From assembly GCA_934463115.1 (NCBI GenBank), contig CAKSIN010000016.1:1-56219 (forward strand): 56,219 nt of DNA, written 5' to 3'. Under the pieces are notes generated by a model. That model did no database searches, was not told where the DNA came from, and saw only the letters and a program-made list of their open reading frames with translations. This document shows, one piece after another, positions 15,757-25,290 of this stretch (positions within the stretch are counted from its first letter, which is position 1; each line of letters starts with the position of its first letter). The translations under genes were made by a program, and so were the position numbers. Source of the stretch: an uncultured Clostridia bacterium. Lineage in GTDB: Bacteria > Bacillota > Clostridia > UMGS1810.

Positions 15757-17130
15757 TTTTTCCGCTCCGTCAGAACCCTTTAACGTCAGTGTTTTAAGCC
15801 CGCTTTGTATATATCCGTACTTTTCATATATTTCTGTCAAGCCGTCATAAAGCGTTTTGCCCATTGCCTTATAATCGGCTGCCATTTCACACACTAACAT
15901 TGCGGCAACAACTGCGTCTTTATCACGTGCGTATGTACCTTTAAGATAGCCATAGCTTTCTTCAAGTCCGAAAACAAAGCTGTATTCACGGTTCTGTTTA
16001 AACTCTTTTATCTTTTCGCCGATAAATTTAAACCCCGTTAAAACATCCAAGGTTTTTACACCGTAATCATCGGCAATGCTGCGTACAAGCTCAGTTGTAA
16101 CTATTGTCTTTACAACTGCTCCGTTTTTTGCCAACGTGCCGTTTTCCTTTTCCTTGCGTAATATGTATTCGAGCAAAAGGCATCCTGTCTGATTGCCGTT
16201 TAACGCTTTGTAATTTCCGTCATCTGTCTCTACCGCAACACCTATTCTGTCACTGTTGGTGTCTGTCCCGAATACCAAATCATCGTTCTGCTTTTTTGCA
16301 TATTCTATCGCAATATCAAATACCTCGATATTTTCGGGATTCGGTGACTTAACCGTCGGAAAATTTCCATCGGGCAATTCCTGTTCGGGTACAACGAATA
16401 CATTTTTAACCCCGATTTCATCAAGGATTCTTCGTACAAGCTTGTTTCCCGAACAGTGAATCGGCGTATAAACCACCTTAAAATCATCGGGAATCGAAAC
16501 ATTATTCACGGATTCAGCTTTAACCGCATCAATGTATGCATCATCAACTTCTTTGCCTATTACATTGATTTTTTGATTTTCGCATACCTTAACGCCGTCA
16601 AAAAGGTCGGTATCCTCTATATACTTTATAATCTTATCTGCAATTTTCGGCGGTATCTGTCCGCCGTCCTCGCCGTACGCCTTATAACCGTTATACTCTT
16701 TTGGATTCTGACTTGCCGTAATCACAATTCCTCTTGCACAACCGAGATAACGTACCGCAAAAGAAAGCTCCGGCGTAGGTCTTAAATCATCGAACAGATA
16801 TGTCTTAACACCGTTTGCGCAAAGCACTCTCGCACACTCATATGCAAACTTTTTGGAATTGTTCCGTGAGTCAAAAGCGATTACAACACCCTTATCCTCG
16901 CCGCCGTTTTCCAAAACCTCGTTGGCAACACCCTGTGTTGCTTGGCGAACCGTATACACATTCATTCTGTTTGTTCCGACGCCCATTACGCCCCGCAATC
17001 CGCCGGTGCCAAACTCAAGGCAGCGATAAAATGCGTCCTATTTTTCGGGATCATTCATTTCCTTTAGCTCGCTCAATGTATCGCTATCTGCCTCACTCAA
17101 CCATTTTTCGTATTCTTTTATGTAATTCAT
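15757..17130 (-). pseudogene. Phosphoglucomutase/phosphomannomutase, amber codon and lost C-terminus
   Basis: This encodes an alpha-D-phosphohexomutase, which converts hexose-1-phosphates released by the neighbouring phosphorylases to hexose-6-phosphates. Translation from 17130 (behind AGGTGGA) reads MNYIKEYEKWLSEAD...MNDPEK, then TAG at 17038-17040, then DAFYRCLEFGTGGLRGVMG in the same frame. The catalytic serine loop (GIVITASQNPKEYNGYK), metal loop (FGTDTNSDRIG) and sugar loop (FGLEESYGY) all follow. In the family the catalytic loop is usually TASHNP, and here His is Gln. The C-terminal phosphate-binding domain is missing, because the frame runs at ~15757 into GH39 DNA. It is tightly spaced after GH130 (9 bases), so it was once the last gene of the GH31-GH94-GH130 operon. 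Confidence 0.8.
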
Positions 17131-17139
17131 CTATTCCAC

Positions 17140-18279
17140 CTATTTGTTCATATCAATCAGTCTACAGATATTGTCCACACTTGTATGTGTTGTATATCCG
17201 TCTTTGGGCGTATTCTTGCAATAGTCAATCATTTTATCTGTAGTGGTTGCTGCAACGTGAAGTCTTGTATCCGATGCCGCATAATATATAAAGATTTTTC
17301 CATCCTTTTCTATTGCACCGTTGCAGAATACTACATTTGAAACGTCACCGACTCTCTCACAACCGCGCGGTGCAAGGAAATATCCGCCGGGAGTGTATAT
17401 AACCTTTTGGGGGTCTTTTAAATCCGTCATAAAGCAATATAAAACATATCTCAGTCCTGCCGCTGTGTTTCTCACACCGTGAGCAATGTGCAGCCAGCCG
17501 TCCTTAGTTTTTATAGGCGGCGCTCCGGCACCGTTTTTCACCTCTTTGATTGTATGATAAACTCTTTTTTCGATTATATTTTCCTCGGTTATTTTGGCAT
17601 TTTCCATGCTGTCAACCAATGCACAGCCTATACCGCCGCCCGAACCTACATCTATAAATCCGTCTGACGGTCTGGTGTAGAGCATATATTTGCCGCCTAC
17701 AAATTCCGGATGAAGAACAACGTTTCTCTGCTGATACCTTGTATCAAGGTCAGGAATCCTTTCCCACTTAATCAAATCCTTTGTGCGAACAATTCCGCAT
17801 TTTGCAACGGCAGACGAGGTATCGTCCACAGCTTTGTCCTTTCTTTCCGAGCAGAACAAACCGTAAATCCAGCCGTCCTCGTGCTGTGTAAGCCTCATAT
17901 CATACACATTCGTGTCGTCCTCGCCATACTTTGGAAGTCTTACGGGATATTTGTCAAACACAAAATTGTCAACTCCGTTGTCGGAACGGGCAACAGCGAA
18001 AAAAGATTTCCTGTCGTAACCCTCAACACGGGCAACAAGAACATATTTGCCATCCAAATATATCGCACCTGAATTGAACACAGCATTCACACCGATGCGC
18101 TCCAAAAGATATGGATTTGTTTCTTCATTTAAATCGTATCTCCACTCAAGCGGAATATGCTCATTGGTGAGAACAGGATTTTCGTATCGGTCAAAAATTC
18201 CGTTGTACCAGCTATCGTTAATTATATTTTTCTTTGCCGTCAAAGCATTATGTTTTGCAATCAATTCTGTTTTTTTCAC
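17140..18279 (-). CDS. GH130 phosphorylase, likely beta-1,4-mannosylglucose phosphorylase
   Basis: A 379-residue cytoplasmic GH130 enzyme. These phosphorylases split beta-mannosides with phosphate, giving alpha-mannose-1-phosphate. The pattern FNSGAIYLDGKYVLVARVEG, RKSFFAVARSDNGVDNF, YTRPSDGFIDVGSGGGIG and NGAGAPPIKTKDGWLHIAHG matches the subgroup of 4-O-beta-mannosyl-glucose phosphorylases. The Asp of the catalytic YDMRLT segment is present. It lies 15 bases after GH94 and 9 bases before the phosphoglucomutase, a phosphorolysis operon that saves ATP. No signal peptide is present. The exact disaccharide is inferred from family only. Confidence 0.88.
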   Translation of the reverse strand: MKKTELIAKHNALTAKKNIINDSWYNGIFDRYENPVLTNEHIPLEWRYDLNEETNPYLLERIGVNAVFNSGAIYLDGKYVLVARVEGYDRKSFFAVARSDNGVDNFVFDKYPVRLPKYGEDDTNVYDMRLTQHEDGWIYGLFCSERKDKAVDDTSSAVAKCGIVRTKDLIKWERIPDLDTRYQQRNVVLHPEFVGGKYMLYTRPSDGFIDVGSGGGIGCALVDSMENAKITEENIIEKRVYHTIKEVKNGAGAPPIKTKDGWLHIAHGVRNTAAGLRYVLYCFMTDLKDPQKVIYTPGGYFLAPRGCERVGDVSNVVFCNGAIEKDGKIFIYYAASDTRLHVAATTTDKMIDYCKNTPKDGYTTHTSVDNICRLIDMNK

Positions 18280-18294
18280 TTGAATACTCCTTAT

Positions 18295-20703
18295 CTATTT
18301 ACCCATAATAACAAGAATATCGAGTTCTTTTTTATCTTTAAGCTGACTCGCATCTATAAAATTTCCGTCAAACCTTTTGCCATTGTATTCTATATATTTT
18401 ACACCCTTTTCAATATGTTCGGGGTTTTCAAAAGATATATTCAGAGTACATCCTCTGAAAAGTCTTTTCACCTTATATCCGTCCCATTCGCCGGGAATAC
18501 ACGGATCCAAAACAATCCCGCCAAGAACCGGACGAACACCAAGCAAATACTGTGTAGCAGCCACATTCATCCAAGTAACCGTACCTGAAATATGAGAAAT
18601 ATTTCCCCATCCATGTTTGTTGTTTGGATAACCTACGATATTGCTGCACCATGTATACGGCTCGGATTTATAACACTCCAGGCCAACCTTGTTCAGTGCG
18701 TTATGCGGTACTAAATCATTATAGTACTTCCATGCGAGCTCCGCATTGCCAAGCATAGCTTCTGCAACAACAGCCCATGTATGAGCATGACAGAAAACCG
18801 CACCGTTTTCACCGGTACCCGGATTATAACCGCTAAACGGTTCTTTAACTTTTGGCCATGTTTCAAATCCCGGAGATAATTTCATTAACCCTACACCGGT
18901 ATCAAGTCTTTTATTGACTTCGTCCATGGCTTTCCGCTGCATGTCATATGTGCCTAAATTACCTATAACAGACCACGTCTGAGAATTTATCCATATCTTA
19001 CCGAACTCATCATTTTCGCTGCCTATAGGATTGCCGTCATCATCAAAGCATCTATACCACCACTTGCCGTTCCATGCATTTTTCAGTATACTGTTCTGCT
19101 GCATTTCAAGATATGAATTTAGTTTTTCTTCAGATTTGTGATCACCAATATGTTTAGCCAAATCCAACAAAAGTCTGAGAACATATGCATACTGCTGACC
19201 TGCAAATACAGATTCACCCAAACCGTTTTCTGAAAACTTGTGTATAATATCATTCCAGTCGCCGTTAAAGGTAAGCGGAAGTCCGTGTGCTCCAAGGTTA
19301 TTCTGCGTAAATTCAACAGCAGCCAAAAGGTGTTCCCACACAGTTGCTTCCTCACCTTCGCTCATGTGGTCGTCTGCAAGATAGCATACCTTTTTATTCA
19401 ATATATCAATATCACCTGTTTCGCAAATCAGATAATATGCAAGCATTGACGGCCACAAATGGTCATCACAGCGCACTTTGAAATCCGGAAGACAATTTTT
19501 GTTATCGCCCTCGCAGTGAATGGCATTTCCCGCTTTATATTGTTTACTTAAAAGATACAGAAGTTTGTCCTCACACATTTTTGCATCTCTGTATGTCATC
19601 GCAAACATATCCTGACAGGTATCTCTGTAACCAAGCGTTCTTGTTCCGGGCGCATTTACATTTATACATCTTGAATATCTTGCCGTGTGCATGGAAGCAA
19701 CAGGTCCCCATATATTAATCTGCCTCATAGCATTTTCGTCAGGAATTTGGCATTCAAATTTACTCAAAAAATCATTCCAAAATAAATCCAGTTTTTCTTC
19801 CTGTTTTACTTTGTTTTCAGAATTTCTCAAATTATTTACAGCGTCTGCTGCTTTTTTCTTTGCATTCTCAAAGTCAGTAATTCCTCCCTGTTCTGCACCT
19901 ATAAAAAACGCTGCATTTTCCGACATTCCCTTTTTGCAGGAAAGCTTTATGTGAAGTGCACAGCATGCTTCTCCCGAATTGATTTCATCATTGGTGCAAG
20001 TGCCGTTTTCTACCGCCAAAGGATTATTTTCAAAGCGATAATTTCCCATAAATGCATCTCGGTCACCACTGTAACTCTCAACTTTTCTGTCACTCGAAAA
20101 ATATACCAATGGAATTTTTTGCGGTTCAATTTTATCTTCGCGATGATTTAAATAAAATAAAATTTCATTTGAGTTATCAAACCATGTTTTGTGCATATGG
20201 CGCCAGTAATATTCATTCATAAATTCATCCAGAATCTTTTGCTGTGAAAGCTCCATATATGCAAATATGTCAAATTCCTTATCAGCATCATTGTTTATAA
20301 CGCTCAAATCCCAAACGCAAATATCATAATCGGGTGCAATATATAATGTAAGAGTTGCCTTTGTGCCGTTTTTTTCGGCAACAAATCTGCTTTTGCCCGG
20401 CATATGCTCTGCATGATAGTCATCCAGCTTTTCTTCAGCGGGTCTGAATGTCGGTGACCAGATTGTACCGTCTTTTTCACGAATGTATATATAAAATCCC
20501 GGAGAATCTATCGGCATATTAAAGCTTCTGTACCTTGTCAGCTTGTATCTGGCAGGATTTTCAAGCCAAAGCATTCCTCCACCGACATGCGATACAAAAC
20601 CATGCATATGTCCGTTTGATATATAATTTATCCACGGGGTTGGTAAATCTGTTTTATTTATTTGAATATATTTTTCAGCATCATTGAAAATATAGTCGTT
20701 CAT
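18295..20703 (-). CDS. GH94 glycoside phosphorylase (cellobiose phosphorylase type)
   Basis: An 802-residue cytoplasmic GH94 enzyme that phosphorolyses a beta-glucosidic disaccharide to alpha-glucose-1-phosphate. The N-terminal beta-sandwich (GFVSHVGGGMLWLENPARYK, LTRYRS) is followed by the (alpha/alpha)6 barrel with TRTLGYRDTCQDM, DDHLWPSMLAYYL, the catalytic Asp in LTFNGDWNDIIHKF and the C-terminal KHGWGNISHISGTVTWMNVA. The length fits cellobiose phosphorylase, but related GH94 specificities (cellobionate, laminaribiose, beta-1,2-glucan) cannot be excluded. It lies 12 bases after GH31 and 15 bases before GH130. Confidence 0.88.
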   Translation of the reverse strand: MNDYIFNDAEKYIQINKTDLPTPWINYISNGHMHGFVSHVGGGMLWLENPARYKLTRYRSFNMPIDSPGFYIYIREKDGTIWSPTFRPAEEKLDDYHAEHMPGKSRFVAEKNGTKATLTLYIAPDYDICVWDLSVINNDADKEFDIFAYMELSQQKILDEFMNEYYWRHMHKTWFDNSNEILFYLNHREDKIEPQKIPLVYFSSDRKVESYSGDRDAFMGNYRFENNPLAVENGTCTNDEINSGEACCALHIKLSCKKGMSENAAFFIGAEQGGITDFENAKKKAADAVNNLRNSENKVKQEEKLDLFWNDFLSKFECQIPDENAMRQINIWGPVASMHTARYSRCINVNAPGTRTLGYRDTCQDMFAMTYRDAKMCEDKLLYLLSKQYKAGNAIHCEGDNKNCLPDFKVRCDDHLWPSMLAYYLICETGDIDILNKKVCYLADDHMSEGEEATVWEHLLAAVEFTQNNLGAHGLPLTFNGDWNDIIHKFSENGLGESVFAGQQYAYVLRLLLDLAKHIGDHKSEEKLNSYLEMQQNSILKNAWNGKWWYRCFDDDGNPIGSENDEFGKIWINSQTWSVIGNLGTYDMQRKAMDEVNKRLDTGVGLMKLSPGFETWPKVKEPFSGYNPGTGENGAVFCHAHTWAVVAEAMLGNAELAWKYYNDLVPHNALNKVGLECYKSEPYTWCSNIVGYPNNKHGWGNISHISGTVTWMNVAATQYLLGVRPVLGGIVLDPCIPGEWDGYKVKRLFRGCTLNISFENPEHIEKGVKYIEYNGKRFDGNFIDASQLKDKKELDILVIMGK

Positions 20704-20715
20704 TATTGCTCCTCC

Positions 20716-22419
20716 TTAAAGTTTTTCATAGACGGGAATATTTTCGGTTTCTACACTAAACCACCCACATTCAACCGGCTCCTTTGTCCAAAAATCTCTC
20801 CATTGTCCCTCGGGCAGATACACCTCTCTTTCGTCACTATCATATGACAAAGGTGCGACTATCAAGCTATCGCAAAACACATATTCGTCATCAATCAAAT
20901 ATGTGTTCGAATCATCGGTATAATCCGCAACCAACGCTCTGACAGGCGGTTTGCCTGTGTTTTTATATTCCTCGAACGCTTTTTTCAGCATCGGAACCAA
21001 TGACCTGCGCAGCTTGAACAGCTCCTCCACCTCATCCTCGCAATCAAGCTCTTTCCATGGAACATCGGGATAGTTCCATGCATTAATCACACACTGAACC
21101 GAAAAAACCGTTGTCTGAATACGTCTTAAAAGCTCATTTTTGCTCTTTGCTGTCCGAACCTCCGGCGTCCACAATATCCCGGAAAAGCCGGAATTCACAA
21201 CCCCTCTGATAAAATCACGATGGTCATACAAATCGCTGTATAGCACAAAAGGATATGACGCAGACAACGCGCCTGCGTTCCTCACCTCAGACAGAGTCTT
21301 TGTCTCGCCAAGGCTCTTAAGTATGGTCTGCATATATAGAACTCCGAACATCTGATGATATTGCTCACCGTCCATTCCCGACGGAAATTCGGCGCAGTTC
21401 GGAAAGCTCCAGTGATTCGTATAATCACTGCTGTCACACTCATCAAGCTTAAAGCCGTCTATGCCCAAATCAATAAGCTTGTCTTTGTGATACCGCGCAA
21501 ATATATCTCTTGCCTCCTGTGTCGCAAAGTCCGGGACAAGTCCTTTCCACACCTCAAAGTTTCCGCTGTACGGCAGCATCTCCTCATAAATCGGTGAGGA
21601 CGCGTCAACAAAAGCGTGTTCCCAAAGGTTTATATGAAAGCCTTGCCCTTTAAGTTGTTTGACAAGCTTTTCCGGCTCCGGGAATCTTTCCTCGTCCCAT
21701 ACATATGAGCACGAATAACTGTTCGACTGCCAGCCCGGTTCAAGTCCGATTATATCAACCTTAAAATCGTTTTCTTTGAAATACTTTGCAAGCTCAGTTA
21801 TCTTTTTTTGGTCGTATTCCGCGTACGCCCTGTACAAGACTCCGAGTCCCCATTCCGGAACGTCACAGCCTCCGCCGGAGAACATATTATACTGTGATAC
21901 TATGTCCAAAATAGTGTCGCCCTCGAAAATATATATATCTATACCCTTTGCCGCCGGTATCTCAACCATCATTACGGTTTCGTCGCCCTTGCTGCTGTCA
22001 CCGTAAAGCTCATCTGTATTTAAGCCAACCTTTCTTCTTCCTCCGCTTTTCCTTTTTCTTGTTTTGCTGTATCCGCAATATGCTTCAAGGTATCTGGCGG
22101 TATCAAAATACATTCCGTAGCCTTTTGTGGTAACAAAAAAAGGTACCGGAGCATGAGAATCGCCAGTATATGTGACGGGATCGGAATTTGTCCTGAGCGA
22201 CAACCTGTGTCCCTTGTGGTTAAATCCGTTCAGCTGAAGTCCAAAGCCATATACCTGCTCGTCATATTCCAGAGGGAACTCCAAAACACACCCCCTCGGT
22301 GTAACCTTAAATTTCAGCTTATCACAATCATAAGCTATATCACCCTCAGTATAGCTTAAGCCTTTGCAAAATAATGACGGTACAATTTTTTCCGGTGTTC
22401 CGAAGGTTATTTTTTTCAT
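20716..22419 (-). CDS. GH31 alpha-glycosidase
   Basis: A 567-residue intracellular GH31 enzyme (alpha-glucosidase/alpha-xylosidase superfamily). Visible are the N-terminal beta-sandwich with QVYGFGLQLNGFNHKG, the barrel strand VPEWGLGVLYRAY, and the nucleophile Asp at residue 326 in GIDGFKLDECDS. Later come TLSEVRNAGALSASYP and the DLYDHRDFIRGV segment, with GFSGILWTPEVRT in place of the usual GxxxxGxDIGGF. It is shorter than most members (650-800) and lacks a large C-terminal domain. It follows the terminator of the LRR-esterase gene and starts a tight GH31-GH94-GH130-mutase operon. Substrate unknown. An alpha-xyloside or alpha-galactoside side chain of plant glycan would fit the locus. Confidence 0.85.
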   Translation of the reverse strand: MKKITFGTPEKIVPSLFCKGLSYTEGDIAYDCDKLKFKVTPRGCVLEFPLEYDEQVYGFGLQLNGFNHKGHRLSLRTNSDPVTYTGDSHAPVPFFVTTKGYGMYFDTARYLEAYCGYSKTRKRKSGGRRKVGLNTDELYGDSSKGDETVMMVEIPAAKGIDIYIFEGDTILDIVSQYNMFSGGGCDVPEWGLGVLYRAYAEYDQKKITELAKYFKENDFKVDIIGLEPGWQSNSYSCSYVWDEERFPEPEKLVKQLKGQGFHINLWEHAFVDASSPIYEEMLPYSGNFEVWKGLVPDFATQEARDIFARYHKDKLIDLGIDGFKLDECDSSDYTNHWSFPNCAEFPSGMDGEQYHQMFGVLYMQTILKSLGETKTLSEVRNAGALSASYPFVLYSDLYDHRDFIRGVVNSGFSGILWTPEVRTAKSKNELLRRIQTTVFSVQCVINAWNYPDVPWKELDCEDEVEELFKLRRSLVPMLKKAFEEYKNTGKPPVRALVADYTDDSNTYLIDDEYVFCDSLIVAPLSYDSDEREVYLPEGQWRDFWTKEPVECGWFSVETENIPVYEKL

Positions 22420-22448
22420 AACTACCTCCTGTATATGTTTTATAAAAA

Positions 22449-22479
22449 GAAATTAGGGAACGCTATGCCCCCTAATTTC
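22449..22479 (-). terminator. Terminator after the LRR-esterase gene
   Basis: GAAATTAGGG (22449-22458) and CCCTAATTTC (22470-22479) form a perfect 10-bp stem, followed on the minus strand by TTTTTAT. It separates the LRR-DUF4886 gene from GH31. Confidence 0.85.
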
Positions 22480-22545
22480 AGCTTGCCGAAAAGAGTCTTC
22501 AGCAAATTTTAATTTATCAAATTTTCATTTCATTAATTTGAGCGT

Positions 22546-25188
22546 TTACTGCTGTACCTCATACAAAGGTTTAATATCGTTTGCCCAATCCCATATAAAG
22601 AGCTTTGTACCGCTGCCGTTTAAGCCGGTTACGGTTGAATCCTCTCCGTATTTTAAATCAGTGATATAAGCCTCTTGCAGTGTATCATTGTTATACTCTG
22701 CTTTTATGGCAACAGGCTTTGAGTATGCACGCGATTTAACATTTATTGTTGCGCTGTCACCGCTCTTGGTATAGGTTACCTCGTACTGATCTTCGAAAGG
22801 TGCCTCTGTTATTGCAAGCTTATTTGTCATAGCACTGTTTGCCGCCCACTTAGCCAATGGCAGTTCAGCAGCGGACAGCTTTTCTGTATCGGCTATATAA
22901 GTAACATCGTCCAATGTTGCATCTGTCAATTCCTTCAGCAATGTCATTGATGAGATATAGCTGCCCAGCATATTCATATGATAACCGTCATCGCTGAGTT
23001 TATCACCGACATATGTTGTGCGCATATTCTGTACCGCCGTACCGGCCGGAATAAAGTATGTTATTTTGTCCTTATAATCATTCAAAATTTTATTACTGTT
23101 TGTGATTATATCTTTGTACTGGTCAATCGGCGTCAAGCCTTTATCTTTATACTGTATCAAATACTGACCATGTGTGCTGTCTTCCGAAAATGCCCAAGTC
23201 TGCAAACAGCCGTACTTGGTATCCGCATTTTTAAGCCCATCAACTATAGCCAGCAACTCATCAAGCTTACCGAATACAGTGCCGTCCGCCTCTATAGAGC
23301 TCAGCTGCAAGTCAATTATATCCCACGCCTTATCTTTTATTCCATATTCAAATATATCGGACGGTTTTACTGCGGCGTTCTCGCTGTCCGTAATCCAAGC
23401 CTGTGCCTCTTCCTCCGACATGGAATAATCATACCAGCCGTTGTTTTCCCATCTGAAGTAATGATAGTTTGTAAGCTCAGTTACCGCTTTTTCCGCAGTT
23501 TTCAAATTACTGTCATTTGTTGCCATTTTCCAGTGTCTTGTGATAGACGCACCCGGATAATAGAAGTATCCCAATTCTATATCTGTGAAGCCTTGATCCA
23601 ATGCTATATGATAAAGATTTTCCATTGTGTTTCTGCTAAAGCTGTTGCCTATGCTCAAAAGCTTAAGGCTTTTTCCGTAGTTGCTTACCACTTTAACACT
23701 TGCGTTTGTTAAAGCACTTTTGATACCGGCCTCAATCCTCTCGGAGTTTGTATAGAACATGGTATTATCCGTTACATTTCTAAATGCACTGCCCCAGTTA
23801 GCAGTTGTGACCGTATCCGGTACCAAAACAGATACATAATGGCTTTCTCTTGTAGAAGATACTTCTGCCGCTTTACTTCCACAGTTCTGGAATGCAGCAA
23901 CGGCGATAGTTGTAACGCCTTTTCCTATAACTATCTCTTTCATATAACTGCAATCCGCAAATGCTGCCATCGGAATTTCTTTAAGCGTTCCCGGAATATT
24001 GATTGTTTTTAAATAATTGCACGCCTGGAAAGCTCTTTCACCCATTTTATTCAAATCGCGCGGCAGATTTATGCGGAAATCCGACACACTCGGTATATTG
24101 CCAAATCCATAAAATGCACATTCACCTATCTCTGTCACCGTTTCCGGCAAAACAACCTTGTTTATTTTCGCTCTGTAATCATAAAATCCCTTTCCTGCCA
24201 TTTGTGAAATATCGTCTTTATCCGGATATTTATAACCCTCAATTTTGGTTACAGTATACTCGGCATTATTGGCAAGCGTAACCTTTGACGGGATTTCAAA
24301 AACGGTATCTTCATTTGACTCCGGCGCTTTTCCGTCGGTACGTTCTTTTTGACCGATGGGCCAGTATGTTTCTTTTCTTGTTGCCTCATCAAAGTTGGTT
24401 ATAGATATAGCGGATACGTTTTCCGTTCCTTTTATCTGCTCATACTTTACGCCATTATAATCACCGTATACACTTAGCTTACCGCTTATGGCTTCACGCG
24501 CATCTTTAACAGTTGATTTCTCATTTGTAAGCATAGGTGCGGCAGCAGGAATATGAATCGTTAAAGTTTCCGGTACACTATTAAATGAAAGCTTTTCTAT
24601 TGTCTTAAAGTTTGCTCCGAGATAAATATTTTTAAGTGATCCTGCACCATAAAAAACGTTATCTCCAAAATATTCAAGAGAATCCGGGAATGTCACCTCT
24701 GTAATATTCGTTCCCTGAAATACCTGAGAATACACCTTTTTCAGCTGAGAGCCATCGGCAAATGTTACTTTATTAAGCCATTTGGCATAAGCAAAAACAC
24801 AGTCATGCAATTCTGTCACCGTGTTCGGAATAACAACCTCGACAGAACTATTTGCAACTCCCGTAACATTTTTAAATGTATTTTTATCATAAGCGGTACC
24901 AACGATTCCGACAACGGTATATGTTTTTCCGTCGTGCGTAACACTACTGGGTATCTCAAGTCTTCCGTTCTCTATAGTTGTCAAGCTACTGTCAACAATG
25001 CTAACAGCTGTGGATTCCTCGTTCGCTCTGCCGTATGTATAATTTCCTTCGGTAAACCGAACCGCATACGCAGAATTTGTGGCGTTTGCGCAATACCCCG
25101 ACATGGGCACGGCACAAATGCAAGTCAAACAAATGACAAGCAAAAATCCAAACATGAATAATTTTTTTCCGGGCATAATTTGTTTCAT
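22546..25188 (-). CDS. Secreted BspA-type LRR protein with DUF4886 (SGNH-like esterase) domain
   Basis: An 880-residue exported protein. The signal peptide (MKQIMPGKKLFMFGFLLVIC...) is followed by BspA-type leucine-rich repeats at about residues 70-490 (repeats such as IPNTVTELHDCVFAYAK, LPETVTEIGECAFYGFG). A DUF4886 domain follows at about 510-760, with the SGNH-like first block LKLLSIGNSFSRNTMENLYH and last block LSDDGYHMNMLGSYI (Asp and His). A beta-sandwich ends the protein. DUF4886 proteins are thought to be carbohydrate esterases, so deacetylation of a plant glycan at the cell surface is the likely role. The start follows GGAGG, 22 codons after the first ATG. It has its own promoter at 25226-25254, carrying the same motif as the ABC operon promoter. 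No SLH or sortase signal is seen, so it may be released or held by the LRRs. Confidence 0.82.
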   Translation of the reverse strand: MKQIMPGKKLFMFGFLLVICLTCICAVPMSGYCANATNSAYAVRFTEGNYTYGRANEESTAVSIVDSSLTTIENGRLEIPSSVTHDGKTYTVVGIVGTAYDKNTFKNVTGVANSSVEVVIPNTVTELHDCVFAYAKWLNKVTFADGSQLKKVYSQVFQGTNITEVTFPDSLEYFGDNVFYGAGSLKNIYLGANFKTIEKLSFNSVPETLTIHIPAAAPMLTNEKSTVKDAREAISGKLSVYGDYNGVKYEQIKGTENVSAISITNFDEATRKETYWPIGQKERTDGKAPESNEDTVFEIPSKVTLANNAEYTVTKIEGYKYPDKDDISQMAGKGFYDYRAKINKVVLPETVTEIGECAFYGFGNIPSVSDFRINLPRDLNKMGERAFQACNYLKTINIPGTLKEIPMAAFADCSYMKEIVIGKGVTTIAVAAFQNCGSKAAEVSSTRESHYVSVLVPDTVTTANWGSAFRNVTDNTMFYTNSERIEAGIKSALTNASVKVVSNYGKSLKLLSIGNSFSRNTMENLYHIALDQGFTDIELGYFYYPGASITRHWKMATNDSNLKTAEKAVTELTNYHYFRWENNGWYDYSMSEEEAQAWITDSENAAVKPSDIFEYGIKDKAWDIIDLQLSSIEADGTVFGKLDELLAIVDGLKNADTKYGCLQTWAFSEDSTHGQYLIQYKDKGLTPIDQYKDIITNSNKILNDYKDKITYFIPAGTAVQNMRTTYVGDKLSDDGYHMNMLGSYISSMTLLKELTDATLDDVTYIADTEKLSAAELPLAKWAANSAMTNKLAITEAPFEDQYEVTYTKSGDSATINVKSRAYSKPVAIKAEYNNDTLQEAYITDLKYGEDSTVTGLNGSGTKLFIWDWANDIKPLYEVQQ

Positions 25189-25225
25189 TTCAATACCTCC
25201 AATTTTTATAACTTTTTGTAATTTG

Positions 25226-25254
25226 ATTATAGCACACAGGCTTTTAATATACAA
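25226..25254 (-). promoter_or_regulatory. Promoter of the LRR-DUF4886 gene
   Basis: On the minus strand TTGTAT (25254-25249), 17 bases and a perfect TATAAT (25231-25226), 37 bases before the start codon. The -35 box is overlapped by the shared motif at 25252-25275. Confidence 0.8.
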
Positions 25255-25275
25255 GTTGAAAAACCTGCAACAGTC
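25252..25275. promoter_or_regulatory. Shared regulon motif, copy A
   Basis: On the plus strand it reads CAAGT, T, GAAAAA, C, CTGCAACA. It matches the motif at 48216-48236 at 19 of 21 positions and lies at exactly the same offset from the -35 box (its first three bases are inside the box). It is probably the binding site of one regulator, possibly the response regulator at 49902-50582. Confidence 0.65.
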
Positions 25276-25290
25276 CGCACACCTCCCGAA

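Noticed and set aside
17038..17040. TAG in the mutase as a pyrrolysine or suppressed codon
   Set aside because: The gene also lacks its C-terminus and no other in-frame TAG was noticed in the intact genes, so decay is the simpler reading.
22978..23712. 244-codon plus-strand frame opposite the LRR-esterase gene
   Set aside because: It is an antisense shadow. The minus-strand protein has clear signal peptide, LRR and DUF4886 features.
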